A stretch of DNA of 64,000 nucleotides, from assembly GCA_050329575.1 (NCBI GenBank), contig JBHJOP010000039.1, positions 16,270 through 80,269 of the forward strand, given 5' to 3'. Position 1 is the stretch's first letter. Each line of letters begins with the position of its first letter. The notes under the pieces are model-generated. The model ran no database searches. It saw nothing but the letters and a program-made list of their open reading frames with translations, and was not told the origin of the DNA. The translations under genes and the position numbers were made by a program. Shown piece after piece: positions 9,279 to 18,075 of the stretch. The DNA comes from JAUXFS01 sp050329575 (lineage in GTDB: Bacteria > Pseudomonadota > Alphaproteobacteria > Rhodospirillales > Defluviicoccaceae).

Positions 9279-10383
9279 CGTCGTCTGCTCGGGAGAGGGC
9301 GTGGCGGGCGACCTTCCTCATCACGCTCGGCAGCGCCTGGGCGTCGAGACGATCGGTCGGCCACCAGACGCCCGCGACGGCGCCGTCGTCGTCGCTGTGC
9401 CCCACCCACACGCACAGTTCGAGGTCGAAGTGGGTGAAGGGGTGGCGCACCGCTTCCGCCAACGGTCGCCAATCCGCCGGCAGCGGTGCCGCCGCCGCCG
9501 CCTCGGCCTCCATCCACGGCCGCTCCCGCCATTCCGTCGTCGGCACCTCCATCAAGCCGCCGAGCAGACCTCGGGCCGGGCGCTGGCGAAGCAGCACGCT
9601 GCCGTCTCCCCGTTCGACCCAGAAAGCGACCCCGCGACGGGTGGGTTTCGGCCGCTTGCGGGCCGCTTTCGGAAAGGCCTCGGGCCGGCCGGCAGCGAGG
9701 CCGGCGCACCCGCTCATCCAGGGGCACGCATCGCAGCGGGGGGTCCGCGGTGTGCAGACGGTGGCGCCGAGATCCATCATCGCCTGCGCGAAGTCGCCCG
9801 GACGGTGGTCCGCGACCAGTGCCGCGGCGAGGCTCTCGATCCGTGGCCGCGCTTGCCGCGGCGGCGCCGCGACGGCATGCAGGCGGCTCAGTACCCGCAG
9901 CACGTTGCCGTCCACCGGCACCGCCGGTTGGTCGAAAGCGATCGCGGCGATCGCCGCGGCCGTGTAGGCGCCGATCCCCGGCAATCGGCGCAGGTCCTCC
10001 ACACGCTCGGGGAATCGTCCATGCAGGGTGTCAGCCACCGTTCGCGCACAGGCGTGCAGGTTGCGGGCCCGTGCGTAGTAGCCGAGCCCCTGCCAAGCGT
10101 GCAGCACCTCGTCGAGCTCGGCCGCCGCCAGATCGCCGACGGTCGGCCAGCGCGCGATGAAGGTCGCGAAATAGGGGATGACGGCGACGACCGTCGTCTG
10201 CTGCAGCATGATCTCGCTGACCCACACCCGGTACGGTTCGACCGCCACCGTCGGTGGCGCCCGCCACGGCAGCTCCCGCCGATGGCGGTCATACCAGGCG
10301 AGCAGGCGGCGGCGGAGTTGGGTCGCGGAAGCGGGCACGGCGGGCACTCCCCGATTGCCGACGGTGGCGAAGGACCATAGCAT
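9250..10383 (-). CDS. mutY: A/G-specific adenine glycosylase MutY
   Basis: A 377-residue base-excision repair enzyme that removes adenine opposite 8-oxoguanine. It has the catalytic Glu57 in SEIMLQQT, the helix-hairpin-helix LPGIGAYTAAAI, the catalytic Asp158 in VPVDGNVLRV, and a [4Fe-4S] cysteine set C210-x6-C217-x2-C220-x5-C226. The C-terminal third is the NUDIX-like 8-oxoG-sensing domain (GVAFWVERGDGSVLLRQRP). It is divergent from the DUF721 gene, with 35 bases between starts. Confidence 0.96.
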   Translation of the reverse strand: MLWSFATVGNRGVPAVPASATQLRRRLLAWYDRHRRELPWRAPPTVAVEPYRVWVSEIMLQQTTVVAVIPYFATFIARWPTVGDLAAAELDEVLHAWQGLGYYARARNLHACARTVADTLHGRFPERVEDLRRLPGIGAYTAAAIAAIAFDQPAVPVDGNVLRVLSRLHAVAAPPRQARPRIESLAAALVADHRPGDFAQAMMDLGATVCTPRTPRCDACPWMSGCAGLAAGRPEAFPKAARKRPKPTRRGVAFWVERGDGSVLLRQRPARGLLGGLMEVPTTEWRERPWMEAEAAAAAPLPADWRPLAEAVRHPFTHFDLELCVWVGHSDDDGAVAGVWWPTDRLDAQALPSVMRKVARHALSRADDASARRKPGS

Positions 10384-10418
10384 GGGTCCGACAACGACGG
10401 CGACGGGCGGAGCGGCCG

Positions 10419-10898
10419 ATGGTGAAACGACAAGGCATGCGGGCGCTGGCGGAAACGGTCGCCGCGATCACCGCTCCGGTGTTCCGCAAACGCGGCTTCG
10501 CCGACGGGGCGATCGTCGCCGATTGGCCGGCGATCGTCGGCGAAGCGCTGGCCACCCACAGCGCCCCAGAGAGGGTCAGCTACCCACGCGGCCGCTCCGG
10601 CGAGGGCACGTTGCGGCTGCGCATCGCCCGCGGCGGCCTCGCCACCGAGTTGCAGCATCTGGAACCGGTTCTAGTCGAACGGATCAACGGCTATTTCGGC
10701 TATCGGGCGATTGCCCACCTGCAATTCGTTCACGGGCCGCTGCCACCGCGCCCGCCGGCCCGTCGGATGCCGGAGCGGCGGCTCACTACCGACCAGGAGA
10801 GCGAACTCGCCGCCGCGCTCGCCGCCGTCGACGAACCGAAGTTGCGCGAGGCTCTGGAGCGGCTGGGACGCGTCATCCTCGGCCGCACCGCCGGTTGA
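10419..10898 (+). CDS. DUF721 / DciA-like protein
   Basis: A 159-residue DUF721 protein. The core has the family pattern GAIVADWPAIVGEALATHSA, a short basic stretch, then LRLRIARGGLATELQHLE and INGYFGYRAIAHLQFV. In bacteria without DnaC, DUF721 proteins of the DciA type interact with and load the replicative helicase DnaB. Whether this copy does so is inference from family membership. The ATG at 10419 is chosen because upstream in-frame codons belong to the mutY promoter side. Neighbouring mutY is a frequent context in alphaproteobacteria. Confidence 0.85.
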   Translation: MVKRQGMRALAETVAAITAPVFRKRGFADGAIVADWPAIVGEALATHSAPERVSYPRGRSGEGTLRLRIARGGLATELQHLEPVLVERINGYFGYRAIAHLQFVHGPLPPRPPARRMPERRLTTDQESELAAALAAVDEPKLREALERLGRVILGRTAG

Positions 10899-10921
10899 TG
10901 GTGCACGACGCCGTCGGCGCC

Positions 10922-11872
10922 TTAGCGGCCGGAGCCAGTCGGGTTCGACGATCGACCGGCGGTGAGCCGCGGCCACAGGAGTTCACCCAGGACCGAGCTG
11001 CAGACGACGATGATCGCGACCACCTGGATCGCGGTGATCGGCTGGGTCAGGAACATCAAGGCCAGCAACGCCGTGATCACCGGCTTCAGGAAGAACAAGT
11101 AGGACCCGCGGGTGATGTCGGGCACCGCCGCCAGCCCGCCCAGCCACAGGAGCTGGGTGATCGTGGTATTCCAAACCCCGAGGGTCAACAACGACCAGCG
11201 CTCGCCCGCCGGCCGGTCGAACAGGGTGAACGGGTCGACCCAGACGTTCCAGGCGAGACCGACGATGATCCACAACCCTGCTGCGCCGATGGTCATGCTG
11301 ATGGTGGTGATGCGGATCGCCCCGTACTGGTTGATCAGCGGCCGCACCATTACCGTATAGACGGCGACCAGGGCGGCGCAGGCAACTGCCAGACCGATGC
11401 CGACGAGCGCATCCTCGCGCCCCGCCAACCTGCCGAGATAGCCGTCTGTCACCAGCAGCGCGATGCCGGCCAGCGCACAGGCGCCGCTGATCAACTTCGG
11501 CACCGTGAAGGCGACCCGGTTGATGATCAAATTGGCGAGGCCGACGAAGATGGGGATCGTGGTGACCAGAGTGCCGACCTGGACGATGGTGGCAAAGTCG
11601 AGCGACCAGTGGAACGCGAGATAGGCGAGGCTGACCCCGACCAGCGACAGCCATACGAGGCGAACGCCGTTCTCCCTCAGCGGCGTGATCAGATCACGGG
11701 TGCTCCGCATGGCGAGGGCGGCGATCAGCAGACCGGCACTGCCGATCAGGTAGCGCCAGACCGATGTCTCGGGCCCGGCGACCCCGGAGAGCACCGCGAA
11801 GAACTCGCTCGACGCATGACCGCAGACCCCGGCGAGAACGACGACGTAGGCGAGACTGGAGCGACCGGCCAC
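10922..11872 (-). CDS. DMT-superfamily transporter (two EamA domains)
   Basis: A 316-residue inner-membrane protein with about ten hydrophobic segments arranged as two EamA repeats. It belongs to the drug/metabolite transporter superfamily, whose members export amino acids or other metabolites. No substrate can be assigned. It lies five bases downstream of the alpha/beta hydrolase gene on the same strand, so the two are probably co-transcribed. Confidence 0.85.
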   Translation of the reverse strand: MAGRSSLAYVVVLAGVCGHASSEFFAVLSGVAGPETSVWRYLIGSAGLLIAALAMRSTRDLITPLRENGVRLVWLSLVGVSLAYLAFHWSLDFATIVQVGTLVTTIPIFVGLANLIINRVAFTVPKLISGACALAGIALLVTDGYLGRLAGREDALVGIGLAVACAALVAVYTVMVRPLINQYGAIRITTISMTIGAAGLWIIVGLAWNVWVDPFTLFDRPAGERWSLLTLGVWNTTITQLLWLGGLAAVPDITRGSYLFFLKPVITALLALMFLTQPITAIQVVAIIVVCSSVLGELLWPRLTAGRSSNPTGSGR

Positions 11873-11877
11873 CGCCG

Positions 11878-12702
11878 TCAGTCCAGCGCGGCGAACGCGA
11901 TCAGGCCGGCCGCCAGAGCCGTCGGCCGCTCGGCCGGGATCAGATGGCCGGCGTCGGCCATCTCCAAGGTCTTCGCCCGCGGCAGCCGGGCGGTCAGCGC
12001 CATCACCTCGTCGCGATCGTAGAACAGTCGATCCTGAAGGCCGGTCACCACCAGCGTCGGCACCGAGATCTGCTCGTACGGCACCTCCCAGTCGGTGCTG
12101 CGGGCGTGTGCGAGCAGGGAGAAATGGCCGTCCGCGGGATCGATTGGCACGTAGGGCTCATCGCCGAGGAAATCACCGCGGATCTTGGCCAGCCGTTCGG
12201 GGCCGACCAGCAGCGGCATGTACAGGTCGAGGACGAGGCGCAGCCCACCGACCCGCGCCGCCCGGGCCATCGCCGTGTTGATCCAATCGAGCCGCGGACC
12301 GGAACGGCGCAGGGTGTTGATCAGGACCAGCGCTTCCGCCGGCGCACCGGCGAGCAAGGCCCGCATCGCGAACAGCCCGCCGATCGACAGCCCGACCAGA
12401 ACGGGGCGGGGCGGCGCGACGGCGGCGATCAGGCGGCCGAGGTCGGCGACGATAAGCGCCTCGTCGAGAGGGGTGCCGGGGGTGAACGGGCTTCCCGCCT
12501 GGCCGCGAAAATTCCAGGCGAGCGTGCCGTAGCCGGCGGTGCGCAACGTCGGACCGATGTCGGTCTGCCAAGTCGCGGTGCTGCCGGTCAGGGCGTTGAC
12601 GAACACGAAGGTTTGCTGCCGCACGCTCGGCGGGTCGTATTCATAGTAGAGGCCGTCCACATCTCCGAGGGCGAGCACTCTGCCATCACCGATCCCCGCC
12701 AC
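11878..12702 (-). CDS. Alpha/beta hydrolase
   Basis: A 274-residue alpha/beta-hydrolase fold protein. The nucleophile elbow is GLSIGG (serine nucleophile), the acid is probably Asp in VVTGLQDRLFYDRDEV, and the histidine is in DAGHLIPAERP near the C-terminus, completing the triad. The oxyanion region is VFVNALTG. It resembles esterases and lactonases of the PcaD/BioH kind, but the substrate is not evident. First gene of a two-gene unit with the DMT transporter. Confidence 0.85.
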   Translation of the reverse strand: MAGIGDGRVLALGDVDGLYYEYDPPSVRQQTFVFVNALTGSTATWQTDIGPTLRTAGYGTLAWNFRGQAGSPFTPGTPLDEALIVADLGRLIAAVAPPRPVLVGLSIGGLFAMRALLAGAPAEALVLINTLRRSGPRLDWINTAMARAARVGGLRLVLDLYMPLLVGPERLAKIRGDFLGDEPYVPIDPADGHFSLLAHARSTDWEVPYEQISVPTLVVTGLQDRLFYDRDEVMALTARLPRAKTLEMADAGHLIPAERPTALAAGLIAFAALD

Positions 12703-12932
12703 AGCCCCCTCCCCTTGCCGTCGATCCGTGCCGAACCTTGCCGTTCCCGCGCGTGCCCGTCAACGTTCGCGCGTTCGCCTCGCCCGCGACCCGCTGGTCG
12801 CACAACCGCCGCCATCGGACGGCGGCGACCGAGGCCGTTGCGGCGTCGCGACCGGCGTTTGCCGCATTTCCCGAGGCGCGCACAGGGGTGCGCGGCGCCG
12901 CCTCGCGGGGAGGCGGGCAGCGGCACCCGCTT

Positions 12933-13244
12933 TTACCGGACCTGGCGGCGGCGTTCGGCGCCCAGCGCCTCGAGCAGGTGATTGATCGCGAGCGTCGCCT
13001 GCTGTTCGCTCGTCGCATCTTTGCGGTCGCGCTCGCGCATGATCCATGCGGAGAGGATTGAGCGCAATCTGGCCTTGCCGTCGCTGCTGCGGGCGAGCGT
13101 GTTGAGCTCCGCGAGTGCCGGGGTGGCGGTGGTGCGATCCTTGTTGATGATGGCATCGACAGCGGCGTCGATGTCCTGTTCGCCGACCTTGCCCCCCAGA
13201 ATCTCGCACAGCTCGTTGCGCAGGTCTTCGTAGCCTTCGATCAT
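12933..13244 (-). CDS. Small conserved-looking hypothetical protein
   Basis: A 103-residue acidic, mostly helical protein (MIEGYEDLRNELCEILGG...). I do not recognise a family. No signal peptide, membrane helix or metal-binding cluster is visible; the charged, amphipathic pattern suggests a small soluble helical bundle. The ATG at 13244 follows GGGAGAGGGAC, a good ribosome site, which argues that it is translated; a TTG at 13265 is in frame but less likely. It stands alone between the hydrolase and the divergent hemerythrin-like gene. Confidence 0.6.
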   Translation of the reverse strand: MIEGYEDLRNELCEILGGKVGEQDIDAAVDAIINKDRTTATPALAELNTLARSSDGKARLRSILSAWIMRERDRKDATSEQQATLAINHLLEALGAERRRQVR

Positions 13245-13456
13245 GTCCCTCTCCCTACCCCGCAATAAAGGAAAGCCATCCTAAAGAAGCCACAACGGCT
13301 CTGGGGGCGATCTTAGCGGACCAGGTGAATGCGGTGCAACAGAAACCGCGGATGCGAGAGCACCTCGGGGGCCGACCGCTGCCACCACCGCCGCCAGCTG
13401 CAAATCAGGACGGTCCAGGAAAAAAGCCGGGCTGGCATGCACGGTCTATGTTCCCA

Positions 13457-13485
13457 GTGACAATTTGGTGACGGCCGGCCATAAT
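13457..13485 (+). promoter_or_regulatory. Possible promoter of the hemerythrin-like gene
   Basis: GTGACA (13457-13462) and CATAAT (13480-13485) are spaced by 17 bases, about 70 bases upstream of the start codon. The -35 box starts a repeated GTGAC-N6-GTGAC pattern that might be a regulator site. Inference only. Confidence 0.4.
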
Positions 13486-13556
13486 GTTGCGTTGCAGCAT
13501 TTTCGCATGCGAGCGCGAAACTCGGCTGCGGCAACGGGTTGGCGAAGGCCGGGACG

Positions 13557-14096
13557 ATGGCGAAACTTTCGGAATTGGGCAAGGTGATGCACGAGGAGCA
13601 CTTCCGCACCCTGGTTCTGATTTGCGGCATCGAGAACCGCATCGGCGGGGATGCTGCGAACCGCCCGATCGATCCCACCGACTCGGAGGACCGGGTGCTG
13701 CTGGAGGACCTGGTGGAGGGGCTTCAGGAGATCATCGGCCACAACGCTTTCGAGGAGTCCGTTCTGTTTCCCTTGCTCGACAGCGATGGTGCCGGGGACT
13801 TGGCGCTGTTGCTCACCCAGGAGCATTTCGTGATGGGGCCGCAGGCCAAGCGGTTGCGCGCGCTCGCCTCCGAGATCCTCGCCTGCGGAGCTTCCGAGGA
13901 GCGCTGGGCGACCTTCCGCGCCGTGGCGGCGGAGTTTGCCAGTCAGTTGATGGGGCACCTGCAGAAGGAGGAGATGACGATCGTCCAGCGGCTTTCGACC
14001 CTCCTCGACCGCGAGGTCGATCACGCCCTGGCGCTCCGCCGGACCGCGGAACGTGACCGCAGCAAACCCGCCAAGAGAGCCGGCGAGGCCGCGTAG
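13557..14096 (+). CDS. Hemerythrin-like HHE-domain protein
   Basis: A 179-residue cytoplasmic four-helix protein with spaced iron-ligand motifs of the hemerythrin HHE family: HEEHF near the N-terminus, IIGHNAFEESVLFP, QEHF and GHLQKEEMTIV. Such proteins bind a di-iron centre and sense or store oxygen or nitric oxide. The ATG at 13557 is preferred over an upstream in-frame TTG (13539). Single gene; no partner domain (for example a methyl-accepting or diguanylate cyclase domain) is attached. Confidence 0.8.
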   Translation: MAKLSELGKVMHEEHFRTLVLICGIENRIGGDAANRPIDPTDSEDRVLLEDLVEGLQEIIGHNAFEESVLFPLLDSDGAGDLALLLTQEHFVMGPQAKRLRALASEILACGASEERWATFRAVAAEFASQLMGHLQKEEMTIVQRLSTLLDREVDHALALRRTAERDRSKPAKRAGEAA

Positions 14097-14516
14097 CACC
14101 GCCCGCCGCGAACAGCCGGCGAAATCCCAGTCGTCACCCTCCTCTGGAGATACGGACCTGCATCGTCGTCGAATGGTATGGTCACCGCCGACGGGTTCGG
14201 CTACCAAACCTCCTGTCTGATGGAGCGCGACTCCACCGACTTCTGGAGGATCGACGCCTGCCTCCTGATCCCGGACAAGGCTCGAACCGCCTGACGTCCG
14301 GTCCCGGCGGCCTCCCGCCACCGCGGCGGCGCGCCGGCGGGTGCGCCGAACTGAGATCCACGGCCACACGATCAGACGCAGCACGTCTTGAACGGAACGG
14401 CGCCCGCTGCTATCAAACCAGGACAGGCACGGCCGCTCTCGGTGCGGTGGGGCCATCCTTTCGGCACGGGGACGCCTTTGACCGGTCTCGGAACCGCCTC
14501 CTTGCGAACGGCAGAC
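14097..14516. other. Intergenic region with no convincing gene
   Basis: About 420 bases between the hemerythrin-like and glycosidase-like genes. A 38-codon ORF at 14178-14294 (plus strand) is open but lacks a good ribosome site and has no recognisable similarity. No RNA gene or strong terminator was seen. Confidence 0.4.
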
Positions 14517-15839
14517 ATGCTTCGCCTCGCGGTTGCCGTTCTCGCTCTGATCGGCCTCGCGATCGCCCCACGACCGGCCGGCGCCGAACCGGTGCAGGCG
14601 CGCAAGGCCTACGATTTCGTCGACTCCCTCGGCGTGGTCGCCCATGTCAGCCGGCGCCAGGGTGTGCTCGACGACGCCGGCTGGGCGAAGATCAGCGACG
14701 CCATCGCCGAGATCGGCCTCCGCTACGTCCGCACCACCGTCACCAACGCGGTCGGAATCGCCAGGGTCCGAGCCATGCACGCCAAGCACGGCACCCGGTT
14801 CAACCTCAGGATCGACAGCCGCGCGCTCGACGCCGGCTCCGACCAACCGTTGAGGCCGGCCGCCATCGACACGCTGGTCGCCCTGGCCAAGGAGGTCGGC
14901 CCGGAAGCGATCCTCTCCTTCGAGGGCCCTAACGAGTACAACGCGCAGGGTCAGAAGCACGGCAACAACGCCTGGCCCGACGAATTGCGGACGTTCGCCC
15001 GGCTGATGTTCGAACGGATCAAGGCCGACCCCGAGATCGCCGACAAGCCGGTGATCGCGCCGTCGATCTGGCGTCGCCGGGTGCAGGATTTCCAGGCGGT
15101 CGGCGACATCGGCGCGTTCGTCGACCGCGCCTGCCTCCACAACTACAACGCCAGCCGGCCGCCCAGCCACGAACTTGACGAGCGGATCGCCAACGCCAGG
15201 ATTCTCGCCCCCGGCGCCCCGGTGTGGGTGACCGAATACGGCTACAACAGCGCCGTCGGTCGCCGCGGCGTTCACTTTCCGATCACCGAGTACTCCCAGG
15301 CCAAGTATCTGCCGCGTTACGCCGCCGAGTTCTTCCTCCGCCCCGAGGTCGAGCGGGTGTTCAACTTCCAGATCATCGACGAATGGCCGAGCGCCGAGAT
15401 GCCGGACAAGGCGTGGGGGCTGCTGCGCAACGACTTCTCCCGGCGGCCGTCCTTCCACGCGATGAAGAACGCCATTGCCCTGCTCGACGACGGGGACGGC
15501 GACTTTACGCCTGGACGCCTCGACTACCGCCTCTCGGGCGACATGCGCGACGTCCGGAGTTTTCTCGTCCAGAAGAAGAACGGGGTCTTCTACCTCGTCC
15601 TCTGGCAGGAGGTTGAAAGCTACGATCGTTTCGCTCAGAAGGACCTGCATCCCTCCCCACGACCCGTGACAGTGACGTTCGCGGCGCCGCCGGCGGGCGT
15701 CCGCACCTACCTGCCGACCGGGCTCGATCGCAGCGATCCGGAGACTGCGCGCAGCCCGGTCGCCTCATTCGCGGCGCCGACTTCGATCGAACTGCTCGTC
15801 CCCGACCACTTGCTGATCGTTGAGATCACCCCCCCGTAG
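14517..15839 (+). CDS. Secreted glycoside hydrolase-like protein (TIM-barrel, clan GH-A type)
   Basis: A 440-residue exported protein. Residues 1-23 form a signal peptide (MLRLAVAVLALIGLAIAP, then AGAEP). The body looks like a clan GH-A (beta/alpha)8 barrel: Glu140 in SFEGPNEYN is placed like the acid/base and Glu240 in WVTEYGYN like the nucleophile. The C-terminal about 100 residues look like a beta-sandwich, as in GH39/GH5 relatives. The exact family and polysaccharide are unknown. The ATG at 14517 is favoured by the signal peptide; the frame is open back to 14388. It lies upstream of the Mrp operon without obvious functional link. Confidence 0.72.
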   Translation: MLRLAVAVLALIGLAIAPRPAGAEPVQARKAYDFVDSLGVVAHVSRRQGVLDDAGWAKISDAIAEIGLRYVRTTVTNAVGIARVRAMHAKHGTRFNLRIDSRALDAGSDQPLRPAAIDTLVALAKEVGPEAILSFEGPNEYNAQGQKHGNNAWPDELRTFARLMFERIKADPEIADKPVIAPSIWRRRVQDFQAVGDIGAFVDRACLHNYNASRPPSHELDERIANARILAPGAPVWVTEYGYNSAVGRRGVHFPITEYSQAKYLPRYAAEFFLRPEVERVFNFQIIDEWPSAEMPDKAWGLLRNDFSRRPSFHAMKNAIALLDDGDGDFTPGRLDYRLSGDMRDVRSFLVQKKNGVFYLVLWQEVESYDRFAQKDLHPSPRPVTVTFAAPPAGVRTYLPTGLDRSDPETARSPVASFAAPTSIELLVPDHLLIVEITPP

Positions 15840-15982
15840 GCGGTAGCCACGGCGCGCAGCGCGGCCGTCGTCACATTTCTCTGGCGTGGCGACGATCGGA
15901 AAATTATGGTCTTGCACCCACGAGTGCTGCGCGCCGCCCTGAGCGCCGCGCCGACAGAATAACGGGGCTGGGAGAGGGCTCC

Positions 15983-16498
15983 TTGATCCGCGCGATCAGC
16001 CTTGCCGGGGTGCTTGCCGTCCTCTGGCTCCTGCTTTCCGGTTACGTCCACGAGCCGCTCCTGCTGGGTTTGGGAGCTGTGTCGGTGGCGGGCGTCGCGT
16101 TTATCGCCCGCCGCATGGACGTCATCGACCACGAGGGTCATCCGATCCAGCTTAGCTCGCGGGCCTTGCTCTACTGGCCGTGGCTGCTCAAGGAAATCGT
16201 GCTCGCCAACATCGACGTCGCGAAGGTGCTGATCCGGTGGCGCATGCCGCTCGACATCGCGGTGTTCAACGTTAAGGCTTCGCAGCGGAGCGAGCTCGGG
16301 CGGGTCGTCTACGCCAATTCGATCACTCTGACCCCGGGAACGGTGACCCTCGCCCTCGATGACGACATTCTGACCGTCTATGCGCTGACCACCGGCGCTG
16401 CCGAAGGGGTCAATTCGGGCGAGATGGACCGGCGGGTCAGTGCGCTCGAGGGCAATTCGAGATGTTCGCCGCCGCAGCCCTCGCCGTCCTGTTGGTGA
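15983..16498 (+). CDS. mrpE: Mrp/Mnh-type cation:proton antiporter subunit E
   Basis: A 171-residue membrane protein with the MrpE pattern: two N-terminal helices, YWPWLLKEIVLANIDVAKVL, and NSITLTPGTVTLALDDD. MrpE is a small subunit needed for full activity of the multi-subunit Na+/H+ antiporter. The start is TTG with GGGAGAGGG upstream. First gene of the operon; it overlaps the next gene by 37 bases. Confidence 0.9.
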   Translation: MIRAISLAGVLAVLWLLLSGYVHEPLLLGLGAVSVAGVAFIARRMDVIDHEGHPIQLSSRALLYWPWLLKEIVLANIDVAKVLIRWRMPLDIAVFNVKASQRSELGRVVYANSITLTPGTVTLALDDDILTVYALTTGAAEGVNSGEMDRRVSALEGNSRCSPPQPSPSCW

Positions 16499-16749
16499 TG
16501 GCCCTGGTTCTGGCGCGCGCGATCATGGGACCGACGGTCTATGATCGGATCCTGGCGGTCAACGCCTTCGGCACCATGACCGTGGTGCTGATCGCGGTGT
16601 TCGGATTTCTGGTCGGCCGTCCGGAGTTCCTCGACATCGCCCTCGTCTATGCGCTGATCAACTTCATCGGCACCATCGCGGTGACGAAGTACGTCAAGTT
16701 CGCCCATCTCGGCGCCCCGGTCGACGAGGGTGACTGGGAAGAAGTGTAG
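16462..16749 (+). CDS. mrpF: Mrp-type antiporter subunit F
   Basis: A 95-residue protein with three hydrophobic helices and the MrpF/PhaF motif GPTVYDRILAVNAFGT. Part of the membrane domain of the antiporter. Its last base is the first base of mrpG, so the genes are translationally coupled. Confidence 0.92.
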   Translation: MFAAAALAVLLVMALVLARAIMGPTVYDRILAVNAFGTMTVVLIAVFGFLVGRPEFLDIALVYALINFIGTIAVTKYVKFAHLGAPVDEGDWEEV

Positions 16750-17087
16750 TGGCGTTGCTGCTCGACGTTCTGAGCTGGGCCTGCATCGCCGGAGGTGCGG
16801 CGTTCGCCATCATCGGCGCGGTCGGCATCCTGCGGCTACCGGACGTGTTCGCCCGAATGCACGGTGCCGGCGTCGTCGAGACCCTGGGTGCCGGGTTGAT
16901 CCTCGTCGGCCTGATGCTGCAGGCCGGCCTGTCGCTGATCACCATCAAGCTGGTGCTGATCGTCGCGTTTTTGCTGTTTACCAACCCGACCACGACCCAC
17001 GCGCTGGCACGGGCGGCGCTGAACGGCGGCGTCAACCCGCTGATCGAACCCAAGGAGAAGAGCGGAGGCGGACGATCGGAAGTCTGA
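16749..17087 (+). CDS. mrpG: Mrp-type antiporter subunit G
   Basis: A 112-residue subunit with three helices and the MrpG/PhaG signature GAVGILRLPDVFARMHGAG followed by LGAGLILVGLML and FLLFTNPTTTHALARAA. GTG start directly at the mrpF stop. Its 3' end overlaps the presumed beginning of the DUF4040 reading frame. Confidence 0.92.
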   Translation: MALLLDVLSWACIAGGAAFAIIGAVGILRLPDVFARMHGAGVVETLGAGLILVGLMLQAGLSLITIKLVLIVAFLLFTNPTTTHALARAALNGGVNPLIEPKEKSGGGRSEV

Positions 17088-17638
17088 TCGATATCGCGCT
17101 GCTGCTGTTCATGGCAGTCACCGGCCTGGCGATGGTGTGGCTGCGCAACCTGTTCGCCGTGGTCATGATGTCGGGGATCTTCAGCCTGTCGGCGGCGACG
17201 CTGTAAGTGGTTCTCGACGCCGTCGACGTCGCCTTCACCGAGGCGGCGGTCGGCGCCGGCATCCCCACCGTGCTCGGGCTGGCCACTCTCGCGGTGGTCG
17301 GGACCGAGCTGGAGAAGCGGCAGACGCGCAGCTTCGTCGGACCGGTGCTGATCGTGTTGATCACCGGCGCGGCGTTGATCTACGGCACCCTCGACATGCC
17401 CCACTACGGCGATCCGTCCGCCCCCATCCATCACCACGTCGCCCCCCGCTACATCCAGGACTCGGGTCGGGAGGTGGGCGTTCCCGACATCGTGACATCC
17501 GTGCTCGCCAGCTATCGCGGCTACGACACTCTCGGCGAGGCGTTCGTCATCTTCACGGCCGCCGCCGGCGTGCTGGTGCTGCTCGGTCGAGGCCGCCGGC
17601 GCGGCCGCCAGGGTCCCGACCAGGAAGGTCTCGAATGA
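17072..17638 (+). pseudogene. DUF4040 / MbhE-type antiporter subunit interrupted by an in-frame TAA
   Basis: The frame from about 17072 to 17638 would encode one subunit of about 188 residues, equal to the C-terminal DUF4040 plus MbhE part of MrpA, which other genomes carry as a separate gene. The first 44 codons (LIDIALLLFMAVTGLAMVWL, then NLFAVVMMSGIFSLSAATL) and the next codons (VVLDAVDVAFTEAAVGAG) join exactly as in the family, except that TAA at 17204-17206 stands where family members have Tyr or Phe. No ATG, GTG or TTG fits the expected start: the aligned position near 17072 reads ACG then ATC. Either the gene is broken, the stop is read through, it is two reinitiating pieces, or there is a sequence error. 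All surrounding subunits are intact. Confidence 0.7.
17207..17638 (+). CDS. C-terminal part of the DUF4040/MbhE subunit, as an independent reading
   Basis: If the TAA at 17204-17206 is genuine, the remaining open frame begins with GTG at 17207 and gives 143 residues. It keeps the conserved DAVDVAFTEAAVGAG motif, three helices, and the MbhE-like YRGYDTLGEAFVIFTAAAGVL near the C-terminus. No Shine-Dalgarno-like run precedes the GTG, so expression would depend on termination-reinitiation at TAAGTG. It overlaps mrpB by ATGA. Confidence 0.6.
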   Translation: MVLDAVDVAFTEAAVGAGIPTVLGLATLAVVGTELEKRQTRSFVGPVLIVLITGAALIYGTLDMPHYGDPSAPIHHHVAPRYIQDSGREVGVPDIVTSVLASYRGYDTLGEAFVIFTAAAGVLVLLGRGRRRGRQGPDQEGLE

Positions 17639-18072
17639 AACGCAAGGCAGCGCTGCGCGTCACTGCCAAGGTGCTGATCCCGCCGATCTTGCTGTTCGCC
17701 CTCTATGTCCAGTTCCACGGCGACTTCGGACCCGGCGGCGGCTTCCAGGCCGGCGTGATTTTCGCTTCGGCGTTCATCCTGTATGCACTGCTGTTCGGCG
17801 TCGCCAATGCCCGTCGGGTCGCACCGGCCGGGGTGGTGCGGGCGACCCTCGCCCTCGGCGTCCTGCTTTACGCTGGCGTCGGATTCGCCAGTCTCGTGTT
17901 AGGCGGGCCCTACCTCGACTATTCGATCCTCGCCCACGATCCCGTCCACGGCCAGCATCTCGGCATCATGCTGATCGAATTCGGGGTCGGCACGACGGTT
18001 GCTTCGGCGATGATTACCATCTTCTTCATCTTCGCGGGCCAAGACCCGCGGATCGGACGCGAAGAGCGCTGA
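17635..18072 (+). CDS. mrpB: Mrp-type antiporter subunit B
   Basis: A 145-residue MnhB-domain protein with four helices and the family hallmarks HGDFGPGGGFQAGVIFASAF and HDPVHGQHLGIMLIEFGVGTTVA. The ATG overlaps the preceding stop as ATGA, indicating translational coupling. Three bases separate it from mrpC. Confidence 0.93.
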   Translation: MKRKAALRVTAKVLIPPILLFALYVQFHGDFGPGGGFQAGVIFASAFILYALLFGVANARRVAPAGVVRATLALGVLLYAGVGFASLVLGGPYLDYSILAHDPVHGQHLGIMLIEFGVGTTVASAMITIFFIFAGQDPRIGREER

Positions 18073-18075
18073 GCG

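Noticed and set aside
17204..17206. Recoding of the stop as selenocysteine or pyrrolysine
   Set aside because: The codon is TAA, which is not used for either; readthrough or damage remain the options.
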